DNA of 12,972 nt from Rhodoferax sp. (GCA_028292075.1 JAQGNA010000758.1:1-12972); one strand, 5' to 3'; numbered from the stretch's first letter, positions 1 through 6,328 are shown. Numbers and translations are program-made. Notes: generated by a model from the letters alone, not told the origin.

Positions 1-454
1 CCAGGCCGGTGCTGCTGGCCACCTGCGCGCCGACCACCGCCTGCATCGGCTGCGTCCACACCGCGCCATGGGCCAGCGTCGCGCCGTAGTGGGCCGCGTA
101 GTCGGCGTTGGTGCCTACGATGCGAAAACCGCGGAAGGTATCGCCCAGGCTGATGGGGATCAGCTTGGCGACGCGCGGATCACGCGCCACCTCTTGCACC
201 GCCGCCAGTGGAATGTTGCCGGTGGGCACGTCGATGTGGAACACGCCGGCCAGGATCAGCTGCATGGCGCTGCCCTTGGCGCCGATCACCGCGTCGATGC
301 CCGCCAGGTCGCGGTCGAAGGCGCGGTCCATCTGCGTGCTTGCCAGCCAGACGAAGGTGATGGAGGCAAGGCCCAGCGCAAGCAGCAGCAGATTCTGGCT
401 CGCGGCCAAGGGGCGCGACCACAGGTAGCGGAAAGCGATGGCGACCGTCTTCAT
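1..454 (-). CDS. MacB/FtsX-type ABC transporter permease, 5' part (cut by window edge)
   Basis: The leftward reading frame opens at an ATG at 454 and runs off the window after 151 codons. It begins MKTVAIAFRYLWSRPL, has one clear membrane span at about residues 21-38, then a soluble stretch with VIGAKGS (57-62 onward), the segment HIDVPTGNIPL (73-83) and repeated Gly/Val-rich periplasmic sequence. This is the N-terminal architecture of FtsX/MacB-type permeases (first helix, then a large periplasmic domain); the missing C-terminal part should hold three more helices. Its ATG overlaps the stop of the upstream ABC ATPase by 4 nt, so the two are surely one transporter. Permeases of this subtype do not usually import; they power envelope processes or release substrates. 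Linkage to zur suggests a role under zinc limitation, similar to the Zur-regulated PA4063-PA4066 group of Pseudomonas aeruginosa as I remember it. Substrate is unknown. Confidence 0.85.
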   Translation of the reverse strand, partial: MKTVAIAFRYLWSRPLAASQNLLLLALGLASITFVWLASTQMDRAFDRDLAGIDAVIGAKGSAMQLILAGVFHIDVPTGNIPLAAVQEVARDPRVAKLIPISLGDTFRGFRIVGTNADYAAHYGATLAHGAVWTQPMQAVVGAQVASSTGL

Positions 455-1104
455 GGGGCCGCCGCCAGTGCCTGGAGCCGGCAGCCGAGCGCGTGGGGCA
501 ATGCGGCTGCCACGCGGCCGTCGTGCGTTGCGATGACCAGCGTGGCGCCGCATTGCATTGCACAGGCCGAGAGCAGCGCCAGCGCCCCGGCGGCGGCATC
601 GTCGTCAAGGCTCGCGGTCGGTTCGTCGGCCAGAATCACCTTGGGCGACAGCAGCAACGCGCGGGCCAAGGCCACCCGCTGCGCCTGCCCGCCCGACAGC
701 TGGCTGGGCCGGCGCTGCGCCAGCTCGGCCAGGCCCAGCGCGGCCAAGGTGCGGTCGACCGCGTCGGGGTCATTGGGTGCGCCGGCCGCCCACTGCGCGA
801 GGGCCAGGTTCCCGGCCACCGTCAGTGCCTCGCTCAGGTGCAGCTTCTGCGGTAAAAAACCCACCGCGCGGGCCCGCCAGGCGTCGCCGGCCGACTGGGT
901 TAACCCAGCGAGGTTTTGCCCGGCCACCTCGATGGCGCCGGCACCAGGGCGCAGCAGCGCCGCGGCGAGCGCCAGCCAGGTGGATTTGCCAGCGCCCGAT
1001 GGCCCCTTCAGCAGCAAGACGGCGCCCTGCGGCACGTCCACATCGGGGAACCGGATCTCGGTGCCGGCGCGGAACCGATAGACGAGGCCAGTAGTGCGGA
1101 TCAT
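451..1104 (-). CDS. ABC transporter ATP-binding protein (LolD/MacB class), zur-linked
   Basis: A 217-residue nucleotide-binding subunit that hydrolyses ATP for the permease encoded immediately downstream. All motifs are present in order: Walker A GPSGAGKST (34-42), Q-loop Gln 86 in FLPQK, signature LSGGQ (136-140), Walker B VILADE (156-161) and the switch His 194 in ATHD. The ADEPTASLD form of Walker B and the short length are typical of the LolD/MacB/FtsE class. The ATG at 1104 overlaps the stop of zur by 4 nt (ATGA), and its own stop overlaps the permease start in the same way, so translation of all three genes is probably coupled. A longer in-frame extension to 1374 lies entirely inside zur and is not credible. 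Function by family is certain; the transported substrate cannot be read from the sequence. Confidence 0.9.
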   Translation of the reverse strand: MIRTTGLVYRFRAGTEIRFPDVDVPQGAVLLLKGPSGAGKSTWLALAAALLRPGAGAIEVAGQNLAGLTQSAGDAWRARAVGFLPQKLHLSEALTVAGNLALAQWAAGAPNDPDAVDRTLAALGLAELAQRRPSQLSGGQAQRVALARALLLSPKVILADEPTASLDDDAAAGALALLSACAMQCGATLVIATHDGRVAAALPHALGCRLQALAAAP

Positions 1105-1646
1105 GCGGGCTGGGCCAGCGGCTCCGGGCCGGCGGTGGCGCAGTCGGCGCAGACGCCCCGCACGGCGAAGTCCATGCTCATGCCCTGGTAACCCAGGGCC
1201 TGCAACGCGGCCAACGCCGATTGAGCGGCTTTTTCGAGGTCGTTGGCGCTGCCCTGCAGCGCACCGGCCAGCGGACTGTCGCGGTGGCAGCTCTGGCATT
1301 CGAAATGCGGAATGGCGTGCACGCTGGTCGGCATGGCCTGGTAGCGGCGCACCCGGCTCGCGTCGACCCGGCACAACAGCAGGCCGACCTGCGTCAGGCG
1401 GTCGATCAGGCGGTACAGCGTGACGCGGTCGAGCGTTGCGCCGCTGCCCTGCCCCTCGGCGACGCCCGTCAGCGCCGCCTGCAACTGCGCGTGGGTGTAG
1501 CTGGTTTCGGGATGCGCCAGCAGCCAGCCGAGCACCACCCTCGCCGCAGCCGTGCGGCGCAGGCCGTGGGCGGCCAGCAGCGTGTCGATCGGATCGGCGG
1601 CAACTGTTGCAGACACTGGGCGTTCGCGCGGCGTGGAGTTGGACAT
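1101..1646 (-). CDS. zur: Zinc uptake regulator Zur (Fur family)
   Basis: A 181-residue Fur-family metalloregulator. A winged-helix DNA-binding part is seen in the N-terminal half, with the recognition-helix segment TLDRVTLYRLIDRL at 71-84. The dimerisation half has HAIPHFECQSC (110-120) and a second CADC (166-169), giving the two CxxC pairs of the structural zinc site; His 110 and His 114 lie where regulatory metal ligands fall in the family. Assignment to Zur rather than Fur rests on these motifs together with the divergent znu genes. With zinc bound it should repress both its own operon and znu. The ATG at 1646 is preferred over a TTG at 1724 because the latter lies inside the operator palindrome and adds 26 residues with no family counterpart. 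No strong Shine-Dalgarno is visible. It heads a three-gene overlapping operon with the ABC ATPase and permease. Confidence 0.92.
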   Translation of the reverse strand: MSNSTPRERPVSATVAADPIDTLLAAHGLRRTAAARVVLGWLLAHPETSYTHAQLQAALTGVAEGQGSGATLDRVTLYRLIDRLTQVGLLLCRVDASRVRRYQAMPTSVHAIPHFECQSCHRDSPLAGALQGSANDLEKAAQSALAALQALGYQGMSMDFAVRGVCADCATAGPEPLAQPA

Positions 1647-1713
1647 TGGCGTGCTGAAGGAAGGCGGAAAGGGGAAAGCGGCGGGCTCGCTGATTTTTGC
1701 GCGAGAAATGGAA

Positions 1714-1734
1714 TAACGCAACAAGGTTGCATTA
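1714..1734. promoter_or_regulatory. Probable Zur operator, site 1
   Basis: A 21-bp palindrome, TAACGCAAC-N3-GTTGCATTA, centred on 1724; 8 of 9 arm positions are symmetric. It lies in the divergent promoter between zur and the znu genes, the place where a Zur box is expected. Its core differs from the enterobacterial Zur consensus, so recognition by Zur is inferred from position and symmetry, not from a known motif match. Confidence 0.65.
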
Positions 1735-1739
1735 GAATT

Positions 1740-1760
1740 TACCGCAATCGAGTTGCATTA
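1740..1760. promoter_or_regulatory. Probable Zur operator, site 2 (weaker)
   Basis: A second palindrome with the same layout, TACCGCAAT-N3-GTTGCATTA, centred on 1750, exactly 26 bp from site 1. Six of nine arm positions are symmetric; the right arm is identical to that of site 1. An alternative pairing uses the same GTTGC (1752-1756) with GCAAC at 1766-1770 across a 9-nt spacer. The repeated arm and near 2.5-turn spacing suggest two Zur dimers on one promoter. Confidence 0.5.
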
Positions 1761-1822
1761 TCAGCGCAACAAACCCTTCCGCCTGCAACTTTCCGAAACT
1801 GCCCCGACGTCTGAAAGTAAAG

Positions 1823-1975
1823 ATGCCGTCCCGTTCCCCTGAAGTATCTTCCCGCCTGCGAAGCCCCGGTCTGCTGGGATGGTCGGCCTGGCGCCGTGTT
1901 CTCTTGGTCCTGCCCGTGGTCGCCGTGCTGTGGCTGGCGGTGGCATGGGCCAGCGTCGAGGTTGCGGCATGGTGA
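1823..1975 (+). CDS. Small single-span membrane protein, first ORF of the znu operon (hypothetical)
   Basis: A 50-codon ORF starting ATG at 1823 and ending TGA at 1973-1975. The first 23 residues are Ser/Pro/Arg-rich; residues 24-25 are Arg-Arg, followed by a hydrophobic span at about 26-45 (LLVLPVVAVLWLAVAWA), ending EVAAW. Positive charges before the span predict an N-in topology. The third codon positions of the second half are strongly G/C, as in the neighbouring real genes, and the frame differs from the znuC frame, whose upstream extension here reads as unlikely Gly/Arg-rich sequence. The stop overlaps the znuC start by 7 nt, so translation would feed into znuC, and its position after the Zur boxes makes it the first gene of the operon. 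No family is recognised. It could be a subunit or partner of the Znu permease, or merely a leader ORF. A weak AAAG precedes the ATG. Confidence 0.5.
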   Translation: MPSRSPEVSSRLRSPGLLGWSAWRRVLLVLPVVAVLWLAVAWASVEVAAW

Positions 1976-2733
1976 GCTTCGAAGACCTGACCGTCAGCTA
2001 CCGCCAGCACCCGGCACTGCACCATGTCTCGGGGCGGCTGGCGCGCGGCTCGCTCACCGCGGTGGTCGGCCCGAACGGCGCCGGCAAGAGCACGCTGCTC
2101 AAGGCGGCCGTGGGCCTTTTGCGCTGCGCGCCGGGCTCGGTGCGGGTGGCCGTGCCGCCTGAACGCGTGGCCTACCTGCCGCAGTTGGCCGAGATCGACC
2201 GCGGATTTCCCCTGCGGGTGCGCGACTGCGTGCTGCTGGGCTGCTGGCCCCGCACCGGCGCCTGGGGCGGCGTGGACGCGGCGCAGTGGCGTGCGGTCGA
2301 TCAGGCACTGGCCGAGGTCGGCCTGGCGGACTTTGGCGACCGCCCCATCGGCAGCCTTTCGACCGGCCAGTTGCAGCGCGTGTTGTTCGCCCGGCTCATG
2401 GTGCAGGACGCCGAACTCATCCTGCTCGACGAGCCTTTCAACGCCATGGACAGCAAGACGATGGCCACCCTGCTCGCTCTGGTGCGGCGATGGCACCACG
2501 AAGGCCGTACCGTGGCAGCGGTGCTGCACGACGACGCGCTCGTGCATGCGCATTTTCCCGAGACCGTGCTGCTGGCCCGCGAATGCATCGCCTGGGGTCC
2601 GACGGCCGAGGTCATGACCCGCGAACGGCTGGCACTGGCCCGGGGCATGGCCGAGGCCTGGGACGAACAGGCCGAGCTCTGCACCGCGCCCCGGCCACTG
2701 CCGACGCGGGCCGCCGTGGGTGCCACGCGATGA
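1969..2733 (+). CDS. znuC: Zinc ABC transporter ATP-binding protein ZnuC
   Basis: A 254-residue cytoplasmic ATPase that energises zinc import through the ZnuB permease. Motifs in order: Walker A GPNGAGKST (34-42), Q-loop Gln 72 in LPQ, signature LSTGQ (130-134, Thr in place of the usual second Gly), Walker B LILLDE (150-155) and switch His 187 in VLHDD. The LSTGQLQRVLFARL stretch is characteristic of metal-import ATPases rather than of exporters. The ATG at 1969 is chosen because the protein homology begins there and CGAGG (1957-1961) gives a well-spaced ribosome site; a GTG/ATG extension from 1879 would be read across the small membrane ORF. The stop overlaps znuB by 4 nt. The ATPase-permease-binding protein gene order also occurs in AztABC-type zinc importers, so an azt name is possible. 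Confidence 0.92.
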   Translation: MVSFEDLTVSYRQHPALHHVSGRLARGSLTAVVGPNGAGKSTLLKAAVGLLRCAPGSVRVAVPPERVAYLPQLAEIDRGFPLRVRDCVLLGCWPRTGAWGGVDAAQWRAVDQALAEVGLADFGDRPIGSLSTGQLQRVLFARLMVQDAELILLDEPFNAMDSKTMATLLALVRRWHHEGRTVAAVLHDDALVHAHFPETVLLARECIAWGPTAEVMTRERLALARGMAEAWDEQAELCTAPRPLPTRAAVGATR

Positions 2734-3635
2734 TGGACACCCTGCTGGCCGCATCGCACGGGTTCTTCAACCTGGCGGTGGCCCCCTTTGCCGAATTCGC
2801 CTTCATGCGCCGGGCGCTGGTGGCCACCCTGGCTTTGTCGCTCAGCGCTGCGCCGCTGGGCGTGTTCCTGACGCTCCGACGCATGAGCCTGATCGGCGAT
2901 GCGCTGAGCCATGCCATCCTCCCGGGGGTGGCCATCGGCTTCATGCTGTTCGGCCTGTCGCTCTCGGCCATGGCGATCGGTGGCGTGGTGGCCGGCATGC
3001 TGGTCGCGGGCGCGGCCGGCTTCATCAGCCGCGCCACCGCCCTGAAGGAGGATGCGAGCCTGGCCGCCATCTACCTCATGGCGCTGGCCCTCGGTGTGAC
3101 GCTGATTTCCGGCCACGGCAGCCAGCTGGACCTGCTGCACATCTTGTTTGGCAGTGCGCTGGGGGTTGACGGGCCCGGCCTGCGGCTGGTGGCCGCGGTG
3201 GCCAGCCTGAGCCTGCTGCTGATGGCCGCCGCCTACCGTGGCCTGGTGCTCGAAAGCTTCGACCCGGTGTTCCTCGCCGCCGCCGGTCGAAGGAGGCCGG
3301 CGCCGTGGGTCTGGCAACAGGGCTTTCTCATGCTGGTGGTCATCAACCTGGTGGCCGGGTTCCAGACGCTGGGCACCCTGATGGCCGTGGGCCTGATGAT
3401 GATTCCCGCCGTTTCGGCCCGCTTGTGGCACGACACCCTTCCAGCGCAGCTGGCCAATGCCAGCCTGCAGGCCATGCTGGCGGGCACCGTGGGGCTGCTG
3501 GCGTCCTACCACCTCGACACGCCGTCGGGCCCCACCATCATCGGCTGTGCCGGCGCGCTCTACCTTGGCTCGCTGGTCATCGCCCCGGGCGGATGGCTGC
3601 CGCGGCGCGTCACGCGACGGCACCGGCTGGCCTGA
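2730..3635 (+). CDS. znuB: Zinc ABC transporter permease ZnuB
   Basis: A 301-residue inner-membrane permease of the ABC-3 (metal) family; it forms the zinc channel together with ZnuC and receives zinc from ZnuA. Most of the protein is hydrophobic, with about eight spans. Family landmarks are the cytoplasmic coupling segment DALSHAILPGVAIG (57-70), LKEDASLAAIYL (105-116), the loop ESFDPVFL (175-182), and the segment TLGTLMAVGLMMIPA (213-227). The ATG at 2730 overlaps the znuC stop (ATGATGG, with a second ATG at 2733 as an equally possible start). The C-terminus is very basic (RRVTRRHR). A 66-nt gap with several CGCTTT-like repeats follows before znuA. Assignment to a metal-ion permease is firm; zinc specificity is inferred from the Zur context. 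Confidence 0.92.
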   Translation: MMDTLLAASHGFFNLAVAPFAEFAFMRRALVATLALSLSAAPLGVFLTLRRMSLIGDALSHAILPGVAIGFMLFGLSLSAMAIGGVVAGMLVAGAAGFISRATALKEDASLAAIYLMALALGVTLISGHGSQLDLLHILFGSALGVDGPGLRLVAAVASLSLLLMAAAYRGLVLESFDPVFLAAAGRRRPAPWVWQQGFLMLVVINLVAGFQTLGTLMAVGLMMIPAVSARLWHDTLPAQLANASLQAMLAGTVGLLASYHLDTPSGPTIIGCAGALYLGSLVIAPGGWLPRRVTRRHRLA

Positions 3636-3701
3636 TCGAATCGTTCCACGCTTTCGCGCTTTCACGCTTTCTCTTTTCATCCCCTTTGCCCAAGGAAATT
3701 C

Positions 3702-4616
3702 ATGAACATGAACCGACTGATCCTCAAACTCCTGGCGCCGTTCGCTGCCGTTGTGCTTTGGGGGAGCGCCCTGGCGGCGGAGCCCCTGCCCGTCACCGCC
3801 AGCTTCAGCATTCTTGGTGACCTGGTGCGCGTGGTGGGTGGCGACCGGGTCGCCGTCACCACGCTCGTTGGACCGGAAGAAGATGCCCACGTCTTCGAGC
3901 CGAGGCCAGCCGATGCGCGCAACATCGTGCGCTCAAGGCTGTTGGTGCTGAATGGCCTGGGCTTCGAGCCCTGGGCGCAGAAGCTGGCCCGCTCGGCCGC
4001 GTTCAAGGGCACGACGCTGGTCGCCTCGAACGGCGTCAAGGCGCGCACACTGCCTGCCGAAAAAGGCCATGACCACAACCATGCCGATACCGACCCGCAT
4101 GCCTGGCAGGACCCGACCAACGTCATGATTTATGTGCGGAACATCGCCGCCACCCTGAGCCAGCTCGACCCGGCCGGCGCTGCCAGCTTTCGCGTCAACA
4201 GCGACGCCTATGTGGCCGAGCTCCAAGCGCTGGACGCGTGGGCCCGCCAGCAGATTGCGCAGTTGCCCAAGGACAAGCGCCGGGTCATCACCTCGCACGA
4301 TGCCTTCGGCTACTTCGCGGCGCACTACGGCCTCGAATTCCTAGCGCCGCAAGGTGTGTCGACCGACGCCGAGCCAAGCGCCAAGGCGGTGGCCGCACTG
4401 ATCCGCCAGATCCAGCGGGAGAAGATCAGGGCGGTGTTCTTCGAGAACATGGGCAACCCCAAGCTGCTGGCCCAATTGAGCCGCGACGCGGGCGTCACGC
4501 CGGGCGCGGAGCTGTATGCCGATGCCTTGTCGGCACCGGGCAAGCCGGGCGCCACCTATCTGTCGATGATGCGCCACAACATTGGACAACTCACGGCAGG
4601 CATGCAGCAAAACTAG
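3702..4616 (+). CDS. znuA: Zinc ABC transporter periplasmic binding protein ZnuA
   Basis: A 304-residue cluster A-I metal-binding protein that captures zinc in the periplasm and delivers it to ZnuB. Residues 1-25 form a signal peptide (basic start, hydrophobic core, cleavage after ALA). Expected metal ligands are all visible: His 63 in DAHVFEP, His 133 in DPHAW, His 199 in TSHDAFGYF and Asp 274 in YADALS. The His-rich loop that marks many ZnuA proteins is reduced to a short HDHNH segment (123-127), closer to AztC or TroA than to E. coli ZnuA; manganese as ligand is therefore possible on sequence alone, but the Zur-linked operon favours zinc. AAGGAA at 3692-3697 precedes the ATG; a second ATG at 3708 has better spacing and could be the real start. 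It is the last gene of the operon and faces msrA. Confidence 0.92.
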   Translation: MNMNRLILKLLAPFAAVVLWGSALAAEPLPVTASFSILGDLVRVVGGDRVAVTTLVGPEEDAHVFEPRPADARNIVRSRLLVLNGLGFEPWAQKLARSAAFKGTTLVASNGVKARTLPAEKGHDHNHADTDPHAWQDPTNVMIYVRNIAATLSQLDPAGAASFRVNSDAYVAELQALDAWARQQIAQLPKDKRRVITSHDAFGYFAAHYGLEFLAPQGVSTDAEPSAKAVAALIRQIQREKIRAVFFENMGNPKLLAQLSRDAGVTPGAELYADALSAPGKPGATYLSMMRHNIGQLTAGMQQN

Positions 4617-4648
4617 CCTGCCGGCCCGCGTCCAGCGCCCCCCGCGGC

Positions 4649-5281
4649 CTACTTCGCCAGCCGCGCGAAGGTCTTGCGGAACTTCGCCACCTTGGGGGCG
4701 GCCACCATCATGCAATAGCCCTGGTTCGGGTTCTTTGCGAAGAAGTCCTGGTGATAGTCCTCAGCTGGTGAATAGTTGCTGCGAGGCACAACCTCGGTGA
4801 CCACGGGACGGCTGTAGGTCTTGCTCTCGGCGATCTCGCGCAGCACCGCCTGGGCCACGGCGGCCTGCTCCGGCGAGCTGGTGTAGATGCCGCTGCGGTA
4901 CTGCGTGCCGGTGTCGTTGCCCTGGCGGTTCAGCGTCGTCGGATCATGGATCACGAAGAAAATCTGCAGGATCTCCTCCAGGCTGATCTCTTCAGGATTG
5001 AACTTCAGCTGCACCACCTCGTTATGGCCGGTGGTGCCGGTGCAGACCTGCTCGTAGCTCGGGTTCTGTACCTGGCCATTGGTGTAGCCGCTCTCCACGT
5101 CCTCGATGCCGCGCACGTTCACGAACACCGCCTCGGTGCACCAGAAACAACCGCCACCGAGCGTGATGGTCTCGAGGGTCTGCGTGGCTTTGGAGGCCGC
5201 GCTGGCGGAGTCAAGGGTGTCGATGGGATGAGTGGTGGAGGGAGTGGTGGTGGTGATGGTGGTGGTGGTGTCGTTTGGCAT
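4649..5281 (-). CDS. msrA: Peptide-methionine (S)-S-oxide reductase MsrA
   Basis: Reduces the S form of methionine sulfoxide in proteins and free methionine, repairing oxidative damage. The 210-residue reading has the catalytic site GGGCFWCTEAVF (42-53; nucleophile Cys 45), then GYTNG, the Glu/His-bearing TGHNEVVQL (84-92), FFVIHDPTT, TQYRSGIY (127-133), YHQDFF (176-181) and the C-terminal GYC (188-190) whose Cys can act in recycling. No export signal is obvious, so it is probably cytoplasmic. About 36 residues precede the conserved domain and are Thr-rich, encoded by a trinucleotide repeat. The ATG at 5281 is preferred to a GTG at 5323, which has no ribosome site, but neither start is well supported. 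It is convergent with znuA (32-nt gap, no clear terminator) and divergent from the ydcF-like gene. Confidence 0.93.
   Translation of the reverse strand: MPNDTTTTITTTTPSTTHPIDTLDSASAASKATQTLETITLGGGCFWCTEAVFVNVRGIEDVESGYTNGQVQNPSYEQVCTGTTGHNEVVQLKFNPEEISLEEILQIFFVIHDPTTLNRQGNDTGTQYRSGIYTSSPEQAAVAQAVLREIAESKTYSRPVVTEVVPRSNYSPAEDYHQDFFAKNPNQGYCMMVAAPKVAKFRKTFARLAK
5244..5271. repeat. GTG/ACC trinucleotide repeat inside the msrA N-terminal coding region
   Basis: Nine triplets of GTG with a single ATG interruption (plus strand), which read as ACC codons in msrA and give TTTTITTTT. Another leftward frame over the same DNA reads as a run of nine His. The repeat is confined to the poorly conserved N-terminal extension. 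Changes in copy number would be in frame. Confidence 0.85.
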
Positions 5282-5334
5282 GGTCGGTGTTGTACTCTTT
5301 TTCGCCGCGGGCGGCTTGTACACTTTGAAAGCCC

Positions 5335-5380
5335 GCGCAGGCGGTCGTGGCCGGCGCGGTCGCGTTCATCCCACCTGCGC
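5335..5380. repeat. Inverted repeat in the msrA / ydcF divergent junction
   Basis: GCGCAGGCGG at 5335-5344 pairs with CCACCTGCGC at 5371-5380 in 9 of 10 positions, with a 26-nt GC-rich spacer. It lies upstream of msrA. It could be an operator or an RNA stem; nothing in the sequence decides. Confidence 0.35.
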
Positions 5381-5390
5381 CCGAAACCAC

Positions 5391-5421
5391 CAAAAACAAG
5401 CGGGCCGGCGAGCTGGCCCGC
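5391..5421 (-). terminator. Terminator-like hairpin read leftward, upstream of msrA
   Basis: A perfect 7-bp stem GCGGGCC (5400-5406) / GGCCCGC (5415-5421) with an 8-nt loop. Read leftward it is followed by TTGTTTTTG, the layout of a factor-independent terminator. No leftward gene ends here; it would stop antisense transcripts from ydcF or act as a leader attenuator before msrA. It is weakened by the overlap with a possible coding extension of ydcF. Confidence 0.35.
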
Positions 5422-5478
5422 ATCGCATTGGCACTTCAAGCCTTCACCGCCCGCCACGCACTGACCTGCCCCTGTACC

Positions 5479-6258
5479 TTGCAACTCGCCGAGCTCAAAC
5501 CGATCCTCACCGCGCTGGCCTTGCCGCCCGCCGGCCCCCTGCTGCTGGCATGCGTCGGCTGGCTGCTGTTGCTGCGGCGCCGGCGCATCGGCCATGCCTT
5601 GATCGCGGTGTCCATCGGCGGTTTGTGGCTGCTCAGCTGCAATGCCGTCGCCATCGGCCTGGCGGCACAGCTGCTGCCGACAGCTACGGTGCTTGCGCCT
5701 GAAGGCGTCCGTTCCACGCTGAGGGCCAGGCAGACACAGGCCATCGTCGTGCTGGGCAGCGGTATCCTGCCCGCGGCTCCCGAATACGGACAGGCGCAGC
5801 CCACCGCCGATGCCGCTGCGCGGCTGCGCTATGGGGCGTGGCTGGCCCGGGAGAGCGACTTGCCGCTGGCCTTCGCAGGCGGCATCGGCTGGGCGGCTCA
5901 GGGCGAAGACATGCCGTCCGAAGGCGAGGTGTCGCGGCGCTTTCTTGAATCCGATTACGGTCTTGCCCTGCGGTGGGTGGACGACCAGTCGCGCGACACC
6001 TTCGAGAACGCCCGGCAGATGCGGACTGTGCTGGCGCGCGACGGTATCGACCGCATCGCCCTGGTCACCAGCAGCTGGCACATGCCGCGTGCGGTCACCG
6101 CCTTCGAACAGGCGGGCTTCGTGGTCCTGCCCGCGCCGACGGCTTTCAATGTGCCGCAGCAGCGCCCGCTGCTCGAATGGCTGCCCTCACTGCACGGGCT
6201 GCTGGGTTCACAACGGGTGCTGCGCGAATGGCTGGGGCTTGTGGTCGCGCGCCTCTGA
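5479..6258 (+). CDS. YdcF/ElyC-like DUF218 membrane protein
   Basis: A 259-residue reading with two hydrophobic spans (about residues 17-34 and 40-60) followed by a DUF218 domain: AIVVLGSG (88-95), RYGAWLAR (117-124), LPLAFAGGIG, RDTFENA (172-178) and VTSSWHMPRA (196-205) with the conserved Ser-Trp-His. This is the arrangement of E. coli ElyC/YdcF, an inner-membrane family implicated in envelope and peptidoglycan/undecaprenyl-phosphate homeostasis; the biochemical activity is not established. The start is uncertain: TTG at 5479 begins at LQLAELKPIL, where family members as I recall them begin, but has no clear ribosome site; a GTG at 5347 with a weak AGGCGG upstream would add 44 residues. The gene stands alone, divergent from msrA and separated by 126 bp from the pcm-like gene downstream. 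Confidence 0.85.
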   Translation: MQLAELKPILTALALPPAGPLLLACVGWLLLLRRRRIGHALIAVSIGGLWLLSCNAVAIGLAAQLLPTATVLAPEGVRSTLRARQTQAIVVLGSGILPAAPEYGQAQPTADAAARLRYGAWLARESDLPLAFAGGIGWAAQGEDMPSEGEVSRRFLESDYGLALRWVDDQSRDTFENARQMRTVLARDGIDRIALVTSSWHMPRAVTAFEQAGFVVLPAPTAFNVPQQRPLLEWLPSLHGLLGSQRVLREWLGLVVARL

Positions 6259-6328
6259 CGCCCCTCACCACCGCCACGGCCGCGTCCCCTGGCGACGGCG
6301 CTGTGCCAATTTGGCGACGCTCTGCCGC

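Larger units (their letters stand above)
1647..1822. promoter_or_regulatory. Divergent zur / znu promoter region
   Basis: These 176 bp separate the zur start from the first rightward ORF of the znu operon. The part from about 1690 to 1800 is clearly AT-richer than the surrounding genes. It carries two adjacent palindromes (1714-1734 and 1740-1760) plus extra GCAAC half-sites at 1766-1770 and 1785-1789. Convincing -35/-10 pairs with normal spacing could not be fixed on either strand; TAGAAT (1733-1738) and CATTAT (1756-1761) are possible rightward -10 elements, both inside or touching the palindromes. Inference: one control region serves both arms, with Zur blocking RNA polymerase in both directions. 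Confidence 0.7.

Noticed and set aside
1600..1610. Perfect palindrome GCAAC-T-GTTGC resembling the Zur core.
   Set aside because: Spacer is 1 nt instead of 3, flanking arms are not symmetric, and it lies inside zur coding sequence; taken as chance.
1647..1724. Upstream extension of zur to a TTG at 1724 (26 extra residues).
   Set aside because: The start would lie inside Zur palindrome 1, no ribosome site is present, and the added residues have no Fur-family counterpart.
1879..1968. N-terminal extension of znuC (30 residues, Gly/Arg-rich).
   Set aside because: It precedes the family start, occupies the frame opposite the better-looking small membrane ORF, and a good ribosome site serves the ATG at 1969.
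2301..3890. 529-codon leftward open frame antisense to znuC/znuB.
   Set aside because: Gln/His/Arg-rich composition typical of antisense frames in GC-rich genes; the rightward genes have full family motifs.
5331..5395. Possible tRNA-like fold ending in an ACCACCA-like stretch.
   Set aside because: T-arm and anticodon-arm pairings fail, so no cloverleaf can be drawn.
5211..5423. Leftward ORF with nine consecutive His, looking like a metal-binding protein.
   Set aside because: It is another frame of the ACC repeat in msrA; the rest has no domain, and the msrA frame is well supported.
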